Positions 53,847 to 64,000 of a DNA stretch of 64,000 nucleotides are shown here, piece after piece (the stretch's first letter is position 1; each line of letters starts with the position of its first letter). The stretch lies in the NCBI RefSeq assembly GCF_004340985.1, contig NZ_SLYB01000008.1:1-64000 (forward strand). Reading direction: 5' to 3'. Position numbers and translations under genes: made by a program. Source of the stretch: Cricetibacter osteomyelitidis. GTDB lineage: Bacteria; Pseudomonadota; Gammaproteobacteria; Enterobacterales; Pasteurellaceae. The notes under the pieces were generated by a model. The model was not told where the DNA came from. It saw only the letters and a list, made by a program, of their open reading frames with translations, and made no database searches.

Positions 53847-53874
53847 ATTTAATAAAATATTAATGAAATATCAC

Positions 53875-53888
53875 TTGTTTTAGATCAA
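53875..53888. promoter_or_regulatory. Downstream FNR-type box of grcA
   Basis: TTGTTTTAGATCAA differs from the consensus by one base. A -10-like TAAAAT at 53917-53922 places this site near -41 of a plausible start, the usual activating position. Confidence 0.6.
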
Positions 53889-53966
53889 TTTTATTTGAAA
53901 AGATAAAAATTTTTGATAAAATTTGCACCAATTTAGATTAACAAACAGCCAAATGGAGGCATTCAT

Positions 53967-54350
53967 ATGATTAAAGGTATTCAAATTACTCAAGCCGCTA
54001 ACGACAATTTATTGAACTCATTCTGGTTATTGGATAGCGACAAAGGTGAAGCTCGTTGTTTATGTGCTAAAGGAGACTTCGCTGAAGATCAAGTGGTGGC
54101 AGTAAACGAATTAGGTCAATTCGAATATCGCGAATTACCGGTTGACATTGCTCCGCGTGTAAAAGTGGAAGGCGGTCAACACTTAAACGTAAACGTTTTA
54201 CGTCGTGAAACTTTAGAAGATGCCGTTAAAAATCCGGAAAAATATCCGCAATTAACCATCCGTGTTTCCGGTTATGCAGTACGTTTCAACTCGCTAACTC
54301 CGGAACAACAACGCGACGTTATTACTCGTACTTTCACTGAAAGTTTATAA
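53967..54350 (+). CDS. grcA: Autonomous glycyl radical cofactor GrcA
   Basis: A 127-residue stand-in for the C-terminal radical domain of pyruvate formate-lyase, which restores activity when oxygen cleaves PFL at its radical glycine. The radical glycine is G102 in [17 protein letters not shown], the same position as in E. coli YfiD, and the end ITRTFTESL is typical. Two FNR-type boxes upstream suggest anaerobic or microaerobic induction, as for yfiD. Ribosome site TGGAGG precedes the ATG. Single gene with its own terminator. Confidence 0.96.
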   Translation: MIKGIQITQAANDNLLNSFWLLDSDKGEARCLCAKGDFAEDQVVAVNELGQFEYRELPVDIAPRVKVEGGQHLNVNVLRRETLEDAVKNPEKYPQLTIRVSGYAVRFNSLTPEQQRDVITRTFTESL

Positions 54351-54363
54351 TTTTCGATTTCAC

Positions 54364-54395
54364 AAAAAAAGTAACATCACTGATGTTACTTTTTT
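54364..54395 (+). terminator. Intrinsic terminator after grcA
   Basis: Arms 54364-54377 and 54383-54395 (AGTAACAT core with flanking A/T) form a hairpin with a 5-base loop and a T tract. Confidence 0.8.
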
Positions 54396-54439
54396 ATTGA
54401 GTACAATTTATAAAACTTTATAAAAAAAGACCGCACTTA

Positions 54440-55333
54440 TTAAAGCAGCCCTGCCTGTTTTAAGGCCGCTTCTACTTTAGGTTGTGCCTGCTCGCTTAAA
54501 ACGGTCAGCGGTAAACGTAATACCGGTTCGGCGATCAAACCGATACGATATGCTGCCCATTTCACCGGAATCGGGTTAGACTCCACAAATAAATCTTTAT
54601 GTAGTGCCATCAAGCGTTCATTGATTACCTCTGCTTCTGCAAAATTACCTTCCAGTGCGAATTTACACATTTTCGCCATATCCGCGGCAGCAACATTATT
54701 GGTTACAGAAATCACGCCTTGTCCGCCCAATTTCATTAATTCCAAACCTGTCGCATCATCACCGCTTAAAATAATGAAATCCTCACCGGTTAATGCACGA
54801 ATTTTGGCTACGCGACTCACATCACCTGTAGCTTCTTTAATTCCCACAATATTAGGAATTTTTGCCAAACGACCTACGGTTTCAGGTTGTAAGTCACTTC
54901 CCGTACGCCCCGGCACATTATAAAGAATTTGAGGTAAATCGGTTGATTCCGCAATCGCTTTAAAGTGTTGATACATCCCTTCTTGTGTCGGTTTATTATA
55001 GTATGGCACCACAGATAAACATCCTGCTACACCGCTATCACGCAATAATTTAGTCATTGCAATGGCTTCGCTCGTTGCATTAGATCCGGTACCTGCAATC
55101 ACAGGAATACGTCCGGCTGCAAATTCAACGGTCTTTTGAATTACTTTCACATTTTCATCAATGCTTAAAGTCGCCGACTCACCGGTTGTACCGACCGCTA
55201 CAATACCGTCCGTGCCGGATTTAATATGATATTCTACGAGTTTTTTCAACTCATCATAATCTACTTCACCGTGATTATTCATTGGGGTGATCATTGCAGT
55301 TAAACTGCCTGAAAACAAAAGTGTGTTTGCCAT
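54440..55333 (-). CDS. dapA: 4-hydroxy-tetrahydrodipicolinate synthase
   Basis: A 297-residue class I aldolase-type enzyme that condenses pyruvate and aspartate semialdehyde for lysine and peptidoglycan synthesis. Diagnostic parts: [33 protein letters not shown] (Thr pair of the catalytic triad), [11 protein letters not shown] with the catalytic Tyr, and the Schiff-base lysine in [26 protein letters not shown] binds feedback and substrate loops. Length is as expected (about 292-298). Confidence 0.95.
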   Translation of the reverse strand: MANTLLFSGSLTAMITPMNNHGEVDYDELKKLVEYHIKSGTDGIVAVGTTGESATLSIDENVKVIQKTVEFAAGRIPVIAGTGSNATSEAIAMTKLLRDSGVAGCLSVVPYYNKPTQEGMYQHFKAIAESTDLPQILYNVPGRTGSDLQPETVGRLAKIPNIVGIKEATGDVSRVAKIRALTGEDFIILSGDDATGLELMKLGGQGVISVTNNVAAADMAKMCKFALEGNFAEAEVINERLMALHKDLFVESNPIPVKWAAYRIGLIAEPVLRLPLTVLSEQAQPKVEAALKQAGLL

Positions 55334-55451
55334 AAATCCTCCGAAGATTTTTTATATTTTATTTATTGAAGTCGATGTTCTTAAAGATCGCTAAAAACGA
55401 TATAATTTGCAAGTGTTTTTTATGATTTTAAACAAATAAAAGGAAAATAAA

Positions 55452-55922
55452 ATGAATACATTAAAAATTGGCGATATCGCACCGCACTTCACACTGCCAA
55501 ATCAAGCGAATGAACTCGTTTCATTGACACAATTTCAAGGCAAAAAAGTACTGCTTTATTTCTATCCTAAAGCATTGACACCGGGGTGCACTATGCAAGC
55601 CCATGGATTACGCGATGCAAAAACTGAGTTAGACAAATTTGATGTGGTTATTTTAGGCATTAGTCCCGATGCACCAAACAAATTAGCTAATTTTATTGAG
55701 AAGAAAGCCTTGAATTTTACCTTGCTTTCTGATGTCGACCACAAGGTTGCAGAACAATTCGGTGTGTGGGGTGAGAAAAAATTTATGGGGAAAACCTATA
55801 ATGGCATTCATCGTATTAGTTTTTTAATCAATGAACAAGGTATTATCGAACAAGTTTTTGATAAATTTAAAACCAAAGATCATCATCAAGTCGTATTGAA
55901 CTATTTAGAACAAAATTTATAA
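55452..55922 (+). CDS. bcp: Bcp-type peroxiredoxin with a single cysteine
   Basis: A 156-residue thiol peroxidase of the Bcp/PrxQ family that reduces hydroperoxides. The peroxidatic cysteine is C46 in ALTPGCTMQAHGLRD, with the usual Pro and Thr around it. The resolving cysteine that E. coli Bcp has five residues later (QACGLRD) is replaced by H51, and no other cysteine occurs in the whole protein, so it should work as a 1-Cys enzyme and need an external thiol. GVWGEKKFMGKTYNGIHRISFLI is conserved. AAGGAAAA precedes the ATG. Confidence 0.93.
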   Translation: MNTLKIGDIAPHFTLPNQANELVSLTQFQGKKVLLYFYPKALTPGCTMQAHGLRDAKTELDKFDVVILGISPDAPNKLANFIEKKALNFTLLSDVDHKVAEQFGVWGEKKFMGKTYNGIHRISFLINEQGIIEQVFDKFKTKDHHQVVLNYLEQNL

Positions 55923-55925
55923 AAC

Positions 55926-55952
55926 AAAAACCCGCTAATATAGCGGGTTTTT
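55926..55952. terminator. Bidirectional terminator between bcp and the alpha operon
   Basis: Arms 55926-55937 (AAAAACCCGCTA) and 55941-55952 form a perfect 12-bp stem with a 3-base loop and flanking A/T tracts. It ends both bcp and the ribosomal operon. Confidence 0.85.
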
Positions 55953-55969
55953 AATTTTAATTGAATCTA

Positions 55970-56377
<408 letters not shown>

Positions 56378-56399
56378 TTAACCCAGTGACCAGACTATA

Positions 56400-57389
56400 T
56401 TAGTCTTCGGCAATACTTGCCGGTGGCCAGTTTTCAAGGCGCATACCTAATGACAGACCACGTGAAGCGAGTACGTCTTTAATTTCAGTAAGAGATTTCT
56501 TACCAAGATTAGGCGTTTTTAATAACTCAACTTCGGTACGTTGTACTAAGTCACCGATATAATGAATTGTTTCTGCTTTCAAACAGTTAGCAGAACGAAC
56601 TGTCAACTCTAAGTCATCAACAGGACGTAATAAAATCGGATCAAACTCCGGTTTTTCTTCCTTAACTTCAGGTTGACGAACATCACGTAAATCAACGAAT
56701 GCATCAAGTTGCTCTGCTAAAATTGTTGCTGCACGACGAATCGCTTCTTCCGGATCAATAGTGCCGTTAGTTTCCAGTTCAATCACTAACTTATCTAAGT
56801 CAGTACGTTGTTCAACACGTGCTGCTTCTACATTGTAGGCAATACGGTCAACCGGACTATAAGTAGCATCTACCAATAAACGACCGATAGGACGATCTTC
56901 ATCTTGACTATGCACACGAGCTGAAGCAGGAACATAACCTCTGCCACGTTGTACACGAATACGCATACTAATCGATGCATTCTCGTCTGTTAAATGACAG
57001 ATTACATGTTCAGGATTTACGATTTCAACATCACCATCGTGGGTGATGTCGGCTGCAACAACAGGGCCAATGCCAGATTTATTCAATGTTAAAATAACAT
57101 CATCTTTATTCTGAACCTTAACCGCTAGACCTTTAAGGTTTAAAAGCACTTCAAGAATATCTTCTTGAACACCTTCTTTACTACTATATTCGTGCAATAC
57201 CCCTTCAATTTCTACTTCAGTCACGGCACAACCCGGCATTGAAGATAGAAGAATGCGACGTAAAGCATTACCTAAAGTGTGACCGAAACCACGCTCTAAC
57301 GGTTCTAAAATCACTTTAGCGTGAGTTGGGCTGATTTGCTCAATATCAACTAAGTGTGGCTTTAAAAATTCTGTAACAGAACCCTGCAT
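56400..57389 (-). CDS. rpoA: RNA polymerase alpha subunit
   Basis: 329 residues, the same as E. coli. The N-terminal assembly domain has [22 protein letters not shown] (two joined motifs) and the C-terminal domain (from about 250) has [10 protein letters not shown]-type DNA-contact residues followed by [25 protein letters not shown]. It dimerises to start polymerase assembly and contacts UP elements and activators such as FNR. Fourth gene of the alpha operon. Confidence 0.98.
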   Translation of the reverse strand: MQGSVTEFLKPHLVDIEQISPTHAKVILEPLERGFGHTLGNALRRILLSSMPGCAVTEVEIEGVLHEYSSKEGVQEDILEVLLNLKGLAVKVQNKDDVILTLNKSGIGPVVAADITHDGDVEIVNPEHVICHLTDENASISMRIRVQRGRGYVPASARVHSQDEDRPIGRLLVDATYSPVDRIAYNVEAARVEQRTDLDKLVIELETNGTIDPEEAIRRAATILAEQLDAFVDLRDVRQPEVKEEKPEFDPILLRPVDDLELTVRSANCLKAETIHYIGDLVQRTEVELLKTPNLGKKSLTEIKDVLASRGLSLGMRLENWPPASIAED

Positions 57390-57422
57390 TTTATCCTCTC
57401 TATTGCTACTAAGCTTTAACTA

Positions 57423-58043
57423 TTATTTAGAGTAAAGCTCGACGATCAGATGTTCGTTAATGTCTGCTGATAAATCAGAACGTTCAGGAACACGTTTGAA
57501 CACACCTTCCATTTTAGCGGCATCAACTTCTAACCATGTCGGTTTTTCTCTTTGTTCTGCCAATTCCAGTGATGCTTTAATACGTGCTTGTTTTTTCGAT
57601 TTTTCACGAATAGCAACAACATCATTAACGGAAACTTGGAATGATGGGATATTCACAACACGACCATTTACAACAACGGCTTTGTGACTCACCAGTTGGC
57701 GAGCCTCTGCACGAGTTGCTGCAAAGCCCATGCGATAAACAACGTTATCCAATCGACCTTCTAATAACACTAATAAGTTTTCACCTGTGTTACCTTTTAA
57801 GCGGTTTGCTTCTTTATAGTAGTTACGGAATTGACGTTCTAAGATCCCGTACATACGGCGAACTTTTTGCTTCTCACGTAATTGACTACCATAGTCAGAC
57901 AAACGCGGTTTACGAGCACCGTGTTGACCGGGTGCTGTATCAATTTTACATTTTGAATCAATCGCACGAACGCCAGACTTAAGGAATAAGTCAGTGCCTT
58001 CGCGACGGCTTAGCTTGAGTTTAGGACCCAAATATCTTGCCAT
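57423..58043 (-). CDS. rpsD: 30S ribosomal protein S4
   Basis: 206 residues. [20 protein letters not shown] and the S4 domain [24 protein letters not shown] are intact. S4 is an early 16S rRNA binder and, in enterobacteria, represses its own operon through the leader before rpsM; a matching leader is present here (58822-58912). Confidence 0.98.
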   Translation of the reverse strand: MARYLGPKLKLSRREGTDLFLKSGVRAIDSKCKIDTAPGQHGARKPRLSDYGSQLREKQKVRRMYGILERQFRNYYKEANRLKGNTGENLLVLLEGRLDNVVYRMGFAATRAEARQLVSHKAVVVNGRVVNIPSFQVSVNDVVAIREKSKKQARIKASLELAEQREKPTWLEVDAAKMEGVFKRVPERSDLSADINEHLIVELYSK

Positions 58044-58072
58044 TTTCTTTCTCCAACTATCCTATAACGCCA

Positions 58073-58465
<393 letters not shown>

Positions 58466-58478
58466 CTATTTACCCCGA

Positions 58479-58835
58479 CTATTTCTTGATCGGTTTACGA
58501 GGACCCTTACGGGTACGCGCGTTAGTTTTAGTACGTTGACCACGTACAGGTAAACTACGACGATGACGTAAACCACGATAACATCCTAAGTCTAATAGAC
58601 GTTTGATGTTTAATGTTACTTCACGACGTAAGTCACCTTCAACGGTAAATTTACCAACTTCGTCACGCAGTTTATCAATCTGCTCTTCAGACAATTCTCT
58701 GATCTTAACATCTTCAGCAATACCAGCTGCTGCACAAATAGCTTGTGAGCGGGTTTTACCGATACCGTAGATCGCAGTTAATGCAATTACAGCGTGTTTG
58801 TGATCAGGAATGTTAATGCCTGCAATACGGGCCAC
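58479..58835 (-). CDS. rpsM: 30S ribosomal protein S13
   Basis: 118 residues, ending [21 protein letters not shown]. Translation starts at a GTG (58833-58835) preceded by AGGAG, as in E. coli, where the GTG and its ribosome site are folded into the S4-controlled pseudoknot. First gene of the alpha operon. Confidence 0.98.
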   Translation of the reverse strand: MARIAGINIPDHKHAVIALTAIYGIGKTRSQAICAAAGIAEDVKIRELSEEQIDKLRDEVGKFTVEGDLRREVTLNIKRLLDLGCYRGLRHRRSLPVRGQRTKTNARTRKGPRKPIKK

Positions 58836-58912
58836 TATGCACTCCTATTATTAAAATTAATTGATACACTGATCTTGAAAAGCCCGTTTTCAGGATACTC
58901 AAACAGTGCATC
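58822..58912 (-). promoter_or_regulatory. Alpha operon leader (S4-binding pseudoknot)
   Basis: Reading the minus strand into rpsM, the leader contains TGAGTATCCTGAAAACGGGC and then CTTTTCA, followed by the AT-rich spacer and TAGGAGTGCATAGTG at the start. These are close to word-for-word the elements of the E. coli alpha-operon leader bound by ribosomal protein S4 to repress translation. A TTTCTTGCAAAG string further upstream (about 58953-58964) is also shared. Regulation is inferred from this likeness. Confidence 0.75.
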
Positions 58913-58925
58913 AGGACATAAATGA

Positions 58926-58948
58926 GCTGAGCAGTATAACTGCTCAGC
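58926..58948 (-). other. Hairpin between rpmJ and the alpha leader
   Basis: Arms 58926-58935 (GCTGAGCAGT) and 58939-58948 form a 10-bp stem with a 3-base loop. It occupies the position of the first stem of the E. coli alpha leader. There is no T tract, so it is more likely part of the leader or an RNA-processing point than a terminator. Confidence 0.5.
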
Positions 58949-58974
58949 AGGTTCTTTGCAAGAAAAATGTTTAA

Positions 58975-59088
58975 TTAACCTTGACGTTGTTTATGTTTAG
59001 GGTCGCTGCATAATACACGAACAACACCTTCACGTTTAACAATTTTGCAGTTACGACACATTTTCTTAACGGAAGCACGAACTTTCAT
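58975..59088 (-). CDS. rpmJ: 50S ribosomal protein L36
   Basis: A 37-residue protein too short for usual ORF cut-offs: [19 protein letters not shown], then REGVVRVLC and KHKQRQG at the end. Zinc ligands C11, C14, C27 and H32 (zinc-binding type) are all present. It is the last gene of the spc operon, 35 bases after secY. Confidence 0.96.
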
Positions 59089-59123
59089 TGCTTATCCCTA
59101 TTTACATTTAAAAGACAATAAAA

Positions 59124-60449
59124 TTATTGTCCAAACCCTTTAAGGTTTGCTTTTTTCAACGCAGATTCATATTGACTTGACATCAAATGACTTTGAACCT
59201 GAGCGATGAAATCCATAATTACCACTACAACAATCAGTAAAGAAGTACCACCAAAATAGAATTGTACGTTCCATGCCGATGTCATAAGATAAGGAACCAA
59301 ACACACAAATGTGACATATAACCCACCAATTAAGGTTAAGCGGGTCATAATTTTATCAATATAACGTGATGTCTGTTCACCTGGTCTAATTCCCGGTATG
59401 AATGCACCAGATTTTTTCAAATTATCTGCAGTATCACGAGGATTATATTGCATTGCAGTATAGAAGAAACTAAAAAACATAATTGCCGCTGCATACAAAA
59501 CCAAATACAATGGTTGTCCTGGCGCTAACAATAATGATAAATCAGAAAGCCATTCTAAACTTGCCCCTTGGCCAAACCAAGTGGTTATAGTTGCAGGGAA
59601 CAAAATAATACTTGATGCAAAAATTGCCGGCATTACACCTGCCATATTTACTTTTAATGGCAAATGCGTGCTGTGCCCACCAAGAATTTGACGACCTTGC
59701 TGACGTTTAGCATATTCAACACGGATTCTTCTTTGTCCTCTTTCGATAAAGACAACAAAATATGTTACTGCAAAAACAATTACGGCAATTAATAAAAGAA
59801 CTAATAGATGCATTTGCCCTTGACGAGCCTGCTCAATAGTTTGACCGATTGCAGAAGGAAGTCCTGCCACAATACCTGCAAAAATAATTAAAGAAATACC
59901 ATTACCAATACCGCGTTCTGTAATTTGCTCGCCTAGCCACATTAAGAACATCGTTCCCGTTACCAAGCTCACAACAGCAGTAAAGTAAAAACCGAAGCCT
60001 AAATTTGGAACTAGACCCGGTAACATGCTTGGCAAACCTGTCGCAATACCAATTGCTTGGATCGTAGCTAATACCAACGTGGAATAACGAGTATATTTGC
60101 TAATTTTACGACGACCGGCTTCACCTTCTTTCTTTAATTCTGCTAATGCAGGATGTACGGTTGCCAATAATTGAATAATGATAGATGCCGAAATATACGG
60201 CATAATCCCTAAGGCAAAAATTGACGCTCGACTCAACGCACCACCAGAGAACATATTAAACATATCAATGATGGTGCCCTTTTGTTGTTCGATTAATTGA
60301 GCTAATACGGCCGAATCAATACCAGGAACCGGAATGAAAGAACCAATACGAAAGACGATCAGTGCACCTAAAACAAACCATAATCGACGTTTTAGCTCAC
60401 CAGTACCGCTTTGAGTGCTTCTATTTTGATACCCTGGTTGCTTAGCCAT
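59124..60449 (-). CDS. secY: Protein translocase channel SecY
   Basis: 441 residues with ten predicted membrane helices. [19 protein letters not shown], the plug-region [28 protein letters not shown] (adjacent motifs) and the cytoplasmic loop [14 protein letters not shown] are conserved. It forms the SecYEG channel. Five bases after rplO in the spc operon. Confidence 0.98.
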   Translation of the reverse strand: MAKQPGYQNRSTQSGTGELKRRLWFVLGALIVFRIGSFIPVPGIDSAVLAQLIEQQKGTIIDMFNMFSGGALSRASIFALGIMPYISASIIIQLLATVHPALAELKKEGEAGRRKISKYTRYSTLVLATIQAIGIATGLPSMLPGLVPNLGFGFYFTAVVSLVTGTMFLMWLGEQITERGIGNGISLIIFAGIVAGLPSAIGQTIEQARQGQMHLLVLLLIAVIVFAVTYFVVFIERGQRRIRVEYAKRQQGRQILGGHSTHLPLKVNMAGVMPAIFASSIILFPATITTWFGQGASLEWLSDLSLLLAPGQPLYLVLYAAAIMFFSFFYTAMQYNPRDTADNLKKSGAFIPGIRPGEQTSRYIDKIMTRLTLIGGLYVTFVCLVPYLMTSAWNVQFYFGGTSLLIVVVVIMDFIAQVQSHLMSSQYESALKKANLKGFGQ

Positions 60450-60453
60450 TTAA

Positions 60454-60888
60454 TTATTCCTCAACAGAACCGCCAGCCGCTTCAATGGCTGATTTTGCAC
60501 CTTTAGTTACACGTAAACCGCGAACAGTTACAGCACCTTTTAGTTCACCTGCAAGAATTACTTTTGCAAATTGAATATCTTTAGTGATTACGTTCGCTGC
60601 TTTTAATGCATCTAATGTAACAACGTTACCTTCAACTTTAGTTAAATCATTCAAACGGACTTCAGCTGTAACAGCTGCTTTCATTGAAGTAAAACCAAAT
60701 TTCGGTAAACGACGATATAAAGGCATTTGGCCACCTTCAAAACCTCGACGAACACCACCGCCAGTACGAGATTTTTGACCTTTATGACCACGGCCGCCTG
60801 TTTTGCCTAAACCGGAACCAATACCACGACCTAGACGCTTAGCACTATGCTTCGCACCTTCAGCCGGAGATAGAGTATTTAAACGCAT
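60454..60888 (-). CDS. rplO: 50S ribosomal protein L15
   Basis: 144 residues. [20 protein letters not shown] and the Gly/Arg-rich [23 protein letters not shown] segment (parts) are diagnostic. Five bases after rpmD. Confidence 0.98.
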   Translation of the reverse strand: MRLNTLSPAEGAKHSAKRLGRGIGSGLGKTGGRGHKGQKSRTGGGVRRGFEGGQMPLYRRLPKFGFTSMKAAVTAEVRLNDLTKVEGNVVTLDALKAANVITKDIQFAKVILAGELKGAVTVRGLRVTKGAKSAIEAAGGSVEE

Positions 60889-60892
60889 TCTC

Positions 60893-61072
60893 TTACTCCT
60901 CTACTTTAACCATGTATGAAACTTGGTTGATCATACCGCGTACCGCTGGGGTATCTTCTAATTCAACAGTATGACGGATATGGCGAAGTCCTAAGCCTTT
61001 CAATGTAGCTTTGTGTTTCGGTAAACGAGCAATAGAGCTACGAGTTTGAGTTACTTTAATAGTTTTAGCCAT
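60893..61072 (-). CDS. rpmD: 50S ribosomal protein L30
   Basis: 59 residues, [20 protein letters not shown]... to VSYMVKVEE. The start is the ATG at 61072, which fits the family; an in-frame ATG two codons earlier would overlap rpsE. Confidence 0.97.
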
Positions 61073-61078
61073 AATCAA

Positions 61079-61579
<501 letters not shown>

Positions 61580-61594
61580 CTAAAATTACCTCTA

Positions 61595-61948
61595 TTAGAA
61601 CTGTAGACCAGCTTCACGGGCTGCGTCCGCTAAAGTTTGGACACGACCATGATATTTAAAACCAGAACGGTCAAATGCAACATCTTTGATGCCTTTAGCT
61701 AAAGCTCTTTCTGCAATTGCTTTACCTACTGCAGCGGCTGCATCTTTGTTTCCGGTGAATTTCACTTGCTCACTAATTACTTTTTCAACAGTTGAAGCAG
61801 CGGCAAGAACTTCTGAACCGTTCGGTGCGATTACTTGTGCATAAATATGACGCGGAGTACGATGAATAACTAAACGAGTTACTCCTTGCTCTCTCATCAA
61901 ATGACGCGTACGAGTCGCACGACGGATACGAGCTGATTTCTTATCCAT
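61595..61948 (-). CDS. rplR: 50S ribosomal protein L18
   Basis: 117 residues, [18 protein letters not shown] to [20 protein letters not shown]. Binds 5S rRNA with L5. Usual length. Confidence 0.98.
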   Translation of the reverse strand: MDKKSARIRRATRTRHLMREQGVTRLVIHRTPRHIYAQVIAPNGSEVLAAASTVEKVISEQVKFTGNKDAAAAVGKAIAERALAKGIKDVAFDRSGFKYHGRVQTLADAAREAGLQF

Positions 61949-61961
61949 AGTGTTACCTTAA

Positions 61962-62495
61962 TTATTTCTTCTTAGCCTCTTTAGTACGTACCACTTCATC
62001 AGCGTAACGTACCCCTTTACCTTTATAAGGCTCAGGACGGCGATAAGCACGAATATCTGCTGCAACTTGTCCGATTAGCTGTTTGTCTGCACCTTTCAAT
62101 ACGATTTCCGTTTGAGAAGGGCATTCTGCAGTAATACCTGCTGGCAATGTGTGCTCAACAGGGTGAGAGAAACCTAAACTTAAAGCAACTACGTTGCCTT
62201 TAATTTGGGCTCTGTAACCTACACCCACCAATTGTAATTTACGAGTGAAGCCTTCTGTCACACCGATAACCATTGCATTAACTAACGCACGTGCAGTACC
62301 TGCTTGTGCATCAGCATTAACAATATCTGCACGAGGTGCAAATGTTAATTCGTTGTTTTCAAATTTAACTTCAACTGAACTGTGAATGTCACGAGATAAT
62401 GTGCCATTCTTTCCTTTAACCGTTAATAGCTGACCGTCGAGTTTAACCTCTACGCCGGCAGGAACATTAACGGGTGCTTTTGCAACACGAGACAT
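61962..62495 (-). CDS. rplF: 50S ribosomal protein L6
   Basis: 177 residues, [19 protein letters not shown]... with the C-terminal [18 protein letters not shown]. Usual length and order between rpsH and rplR. Confidence 0.98.
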   Translation of the reverse strand: MSRVAKAPVNVPAGVEVKLDGQLLTVKGKNGTLSRDIHSSVEVKFENNELTFAPRADIVNADAQAGTARALVNAMVIGVTEGFTRKLQLVGVGYRAQIKGNVVALSLGFSHPVEHTLPAGITAECPSQTEIVLKGADKQLIGQVAADIRAYRRPEPYKGKGVRYADEVVRTKEAKKK

Positions 62496-62509
62496 TTCCT
62501 ACCTCTCTA

Positions 62510-62902
62510 TTAAGCTACGTAACAGATAATCTCACCGCCCAACCCCGCTTGGCGAGCTGCACGGTCAGTCATCACACCTTTAGATGTAGAAACAACTGCA
62601 ATACCTAAACCACCCATAATTTTTGGTAATTCGTCTTTACGTTTATAAATACGAAGACCAGGACGGCTTACACGTTGAATGCTTTCTACAACCGGTTTAC
62701 CTTGGAAATATTTTAAAGTAATTTCCAATTCAGGCTTGGTGCCTTCTAAAACTTTAACGCTTTCGATATAACCTTCGCTAGCTAATACATTGGCAATTGC
62801 CACTTTTAGCTTGGATGAAGGCATACTAATCGCAACTTTGTTCGCAGCTTGACCGTTACGAATGCGGGTCAACATATCTGCGATTGGATCTTGCATGCTC
62901 AT
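62510..62902 (-). CDS. rpsH: 30S ribosomal protein S8
   Basis: 130 residues, [18 protein letters not shown] to [11 protein letters not shown] with [16 protein letters not shown]. In E. coli S8 represses the spc operon at a site in rplE; whether that site is conserved here I did not establish. Confidence 0.98.
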   Translation of the reverse strand: MSMQDPIADMLTRIRNGQAANKVAISMPSSKLKVAIANVLASEGYIESVKVLEGTKPELEITLKYFQGKPVVESIQRVSRPGLRIYKRKDELPKIMGGLGIAVVSTSKGVMTDRAARQAGLGGEIICYVA

Positions 62903-62937
62903 TTGATTTTACTCCGATTCCAAAATAAAGTGGTAAA

Positions 62938-63243
62938 TTACCAACTTGCTTTCTTAAGGCCTGGAATTTCGCCACGCATCGCAGCTTCACGAACCTTAAT
63001 ACGACTTAAACCAAACTTACGAAGAACGCCGTGAGGACGTCCGGTTTGGCGGCAACGGTTACGCTGACGGATTGGGCTAGAATCACGCGGTAAAGTTTGT
63101 AACTTTAACACGGCATCCCAACGCTCTTCGTCAGAGGCGTTTACATCTGAAATAATTTTTTTCAATTCAACGCGTTTAGCGTAAAATTTTTCAGCCAATT
63201 TAGCACGTTTTAAATCGCGCTCTTTCATTGATTGTTTAGCCAT
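62938..63243 (-). CDS. rpsN: 30S ribosomal protein S14
   Basis: 101 residues, the long form without the zinc-binding Cys quartet: only one Cys remains in [19 protein letters not shown]. Usual for gamma-proteobacteria. Confidence 0.98.
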   Translation of the reverse strand: MAKQSMKERDLKRAKLAEKFYAKRVELKKIISDVNASDEERWDAVLKLQTLPRDSSPIRQRNRCRQTGRPHGVLRKFGLSRIKVREAAMRGEIPGLKKASW

Positions 63244-63255
63244 CTATAACCTGCC

Positions 63256-64000
<745 letters not shown>

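Overview
The window is chromosomal DNA from a gamma-proteobacterium of the family Pasteurellaceae, in the clade that carries the Haemophilus influenzae-type DNA uptake signal: the 9-mer AAGTGCGGT or its complement recurs many times on both strands, inside genes and in terminator stems. Gene content (nrfABCD-nrfEFG, PfkA, the MaeB fusion malic enzyme, ompP1/fadL next to a yfcZ-type gene, HI0933-family flavoprotein) and the moderate to low GC content fit this family. The species cannot be fixed from this window alone.

Layout. 0-1 kb: the 5' part of a type VI secretion VgrG gene. 1-6.7 kb: pepP, an AT-rich orphan membrane protein gene, a graveyard of IS481- and IS3-like transposase fragments, a YafJ-type amidotransferase, and a lipid/LOS phosphoethanolamine transferase broken by a one-base frameshift. 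6.8-15.2 kb: housekeeping genes (sodA with an FNR box, maeB, rsuA, a small zinc-ribbon membrane protein, a YhcH-family gene, a large envelope protein, xerD, an SGNH hydrolase).

15.2-32.6 kb, all on the minus strand: a complete Wzx/Wzy-dependent surface polysaccharide locus, read in the order wzz-neuD-neuB-neuA-neuC-wzx-(GT52 sialyltransferase)-GT2-GT2-wzy-(second GT52-like transferase)-wbaP-rmlB-[Abi/HEPN gene]-rmlA-rmlD-rmlC. It predicts a sialic-acid-containing repeat unit started with a hexose-1-phosphate by WbaP, with dTDP-L-rhamnose also made. NeuA carries an extra C-terminal SGNH domain, and a free-standing paralogue of that domain lies just past rmlC. The core genes from about 21 to 27 kb are much more AT-rich than the flanks, as is usual for exchanged O-antigen/capsule cassettes.

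The most unusual item is inside the rml part of that operon: an AbiF-like (Abi_2) protein with a clean RNxxxH HEPN ribonuclease motif between rmlB and rmlA, with a roughly 97-nt candidate structured RNA encoded divergently just upstream of it (own -10 TATAAT, three short hairpins, and a strong intrinsic terminator). This looks like an RNA-associated toxin/defence module lodged in a polysaccharide operon.

33-45 kb, plus strand: infA, a TRIC-type channel, proA-priC, then the periplasmic nitrite reductase operon nrfABCD and its haem-lyase group nrfE-dsbE-like-nrfF-nrfG, preceded by two 7-2-7 NarP-type sites and an FNR box. 45-55 kb: an HI0933-family flavoprotein, an ogt-pabB-pabC-pabA folate operon, fadL/yfcZ, pfkA, fieF, a lipoprotein, yaaA, ung, grcA (two FNR boxes) and dapA, then a bcp gene lacking the usual second cysteine. 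56-64 kb, minus strand: the end of the spc operon and the alpha operon (rplX...secY-rpmJ, rpsM-rpsK-rpsD-rpoA-rplQ), with an S4-type alpha leader in front of rpsM.

No tRNA, rRNA, CRISPR array or replication origin was seen.
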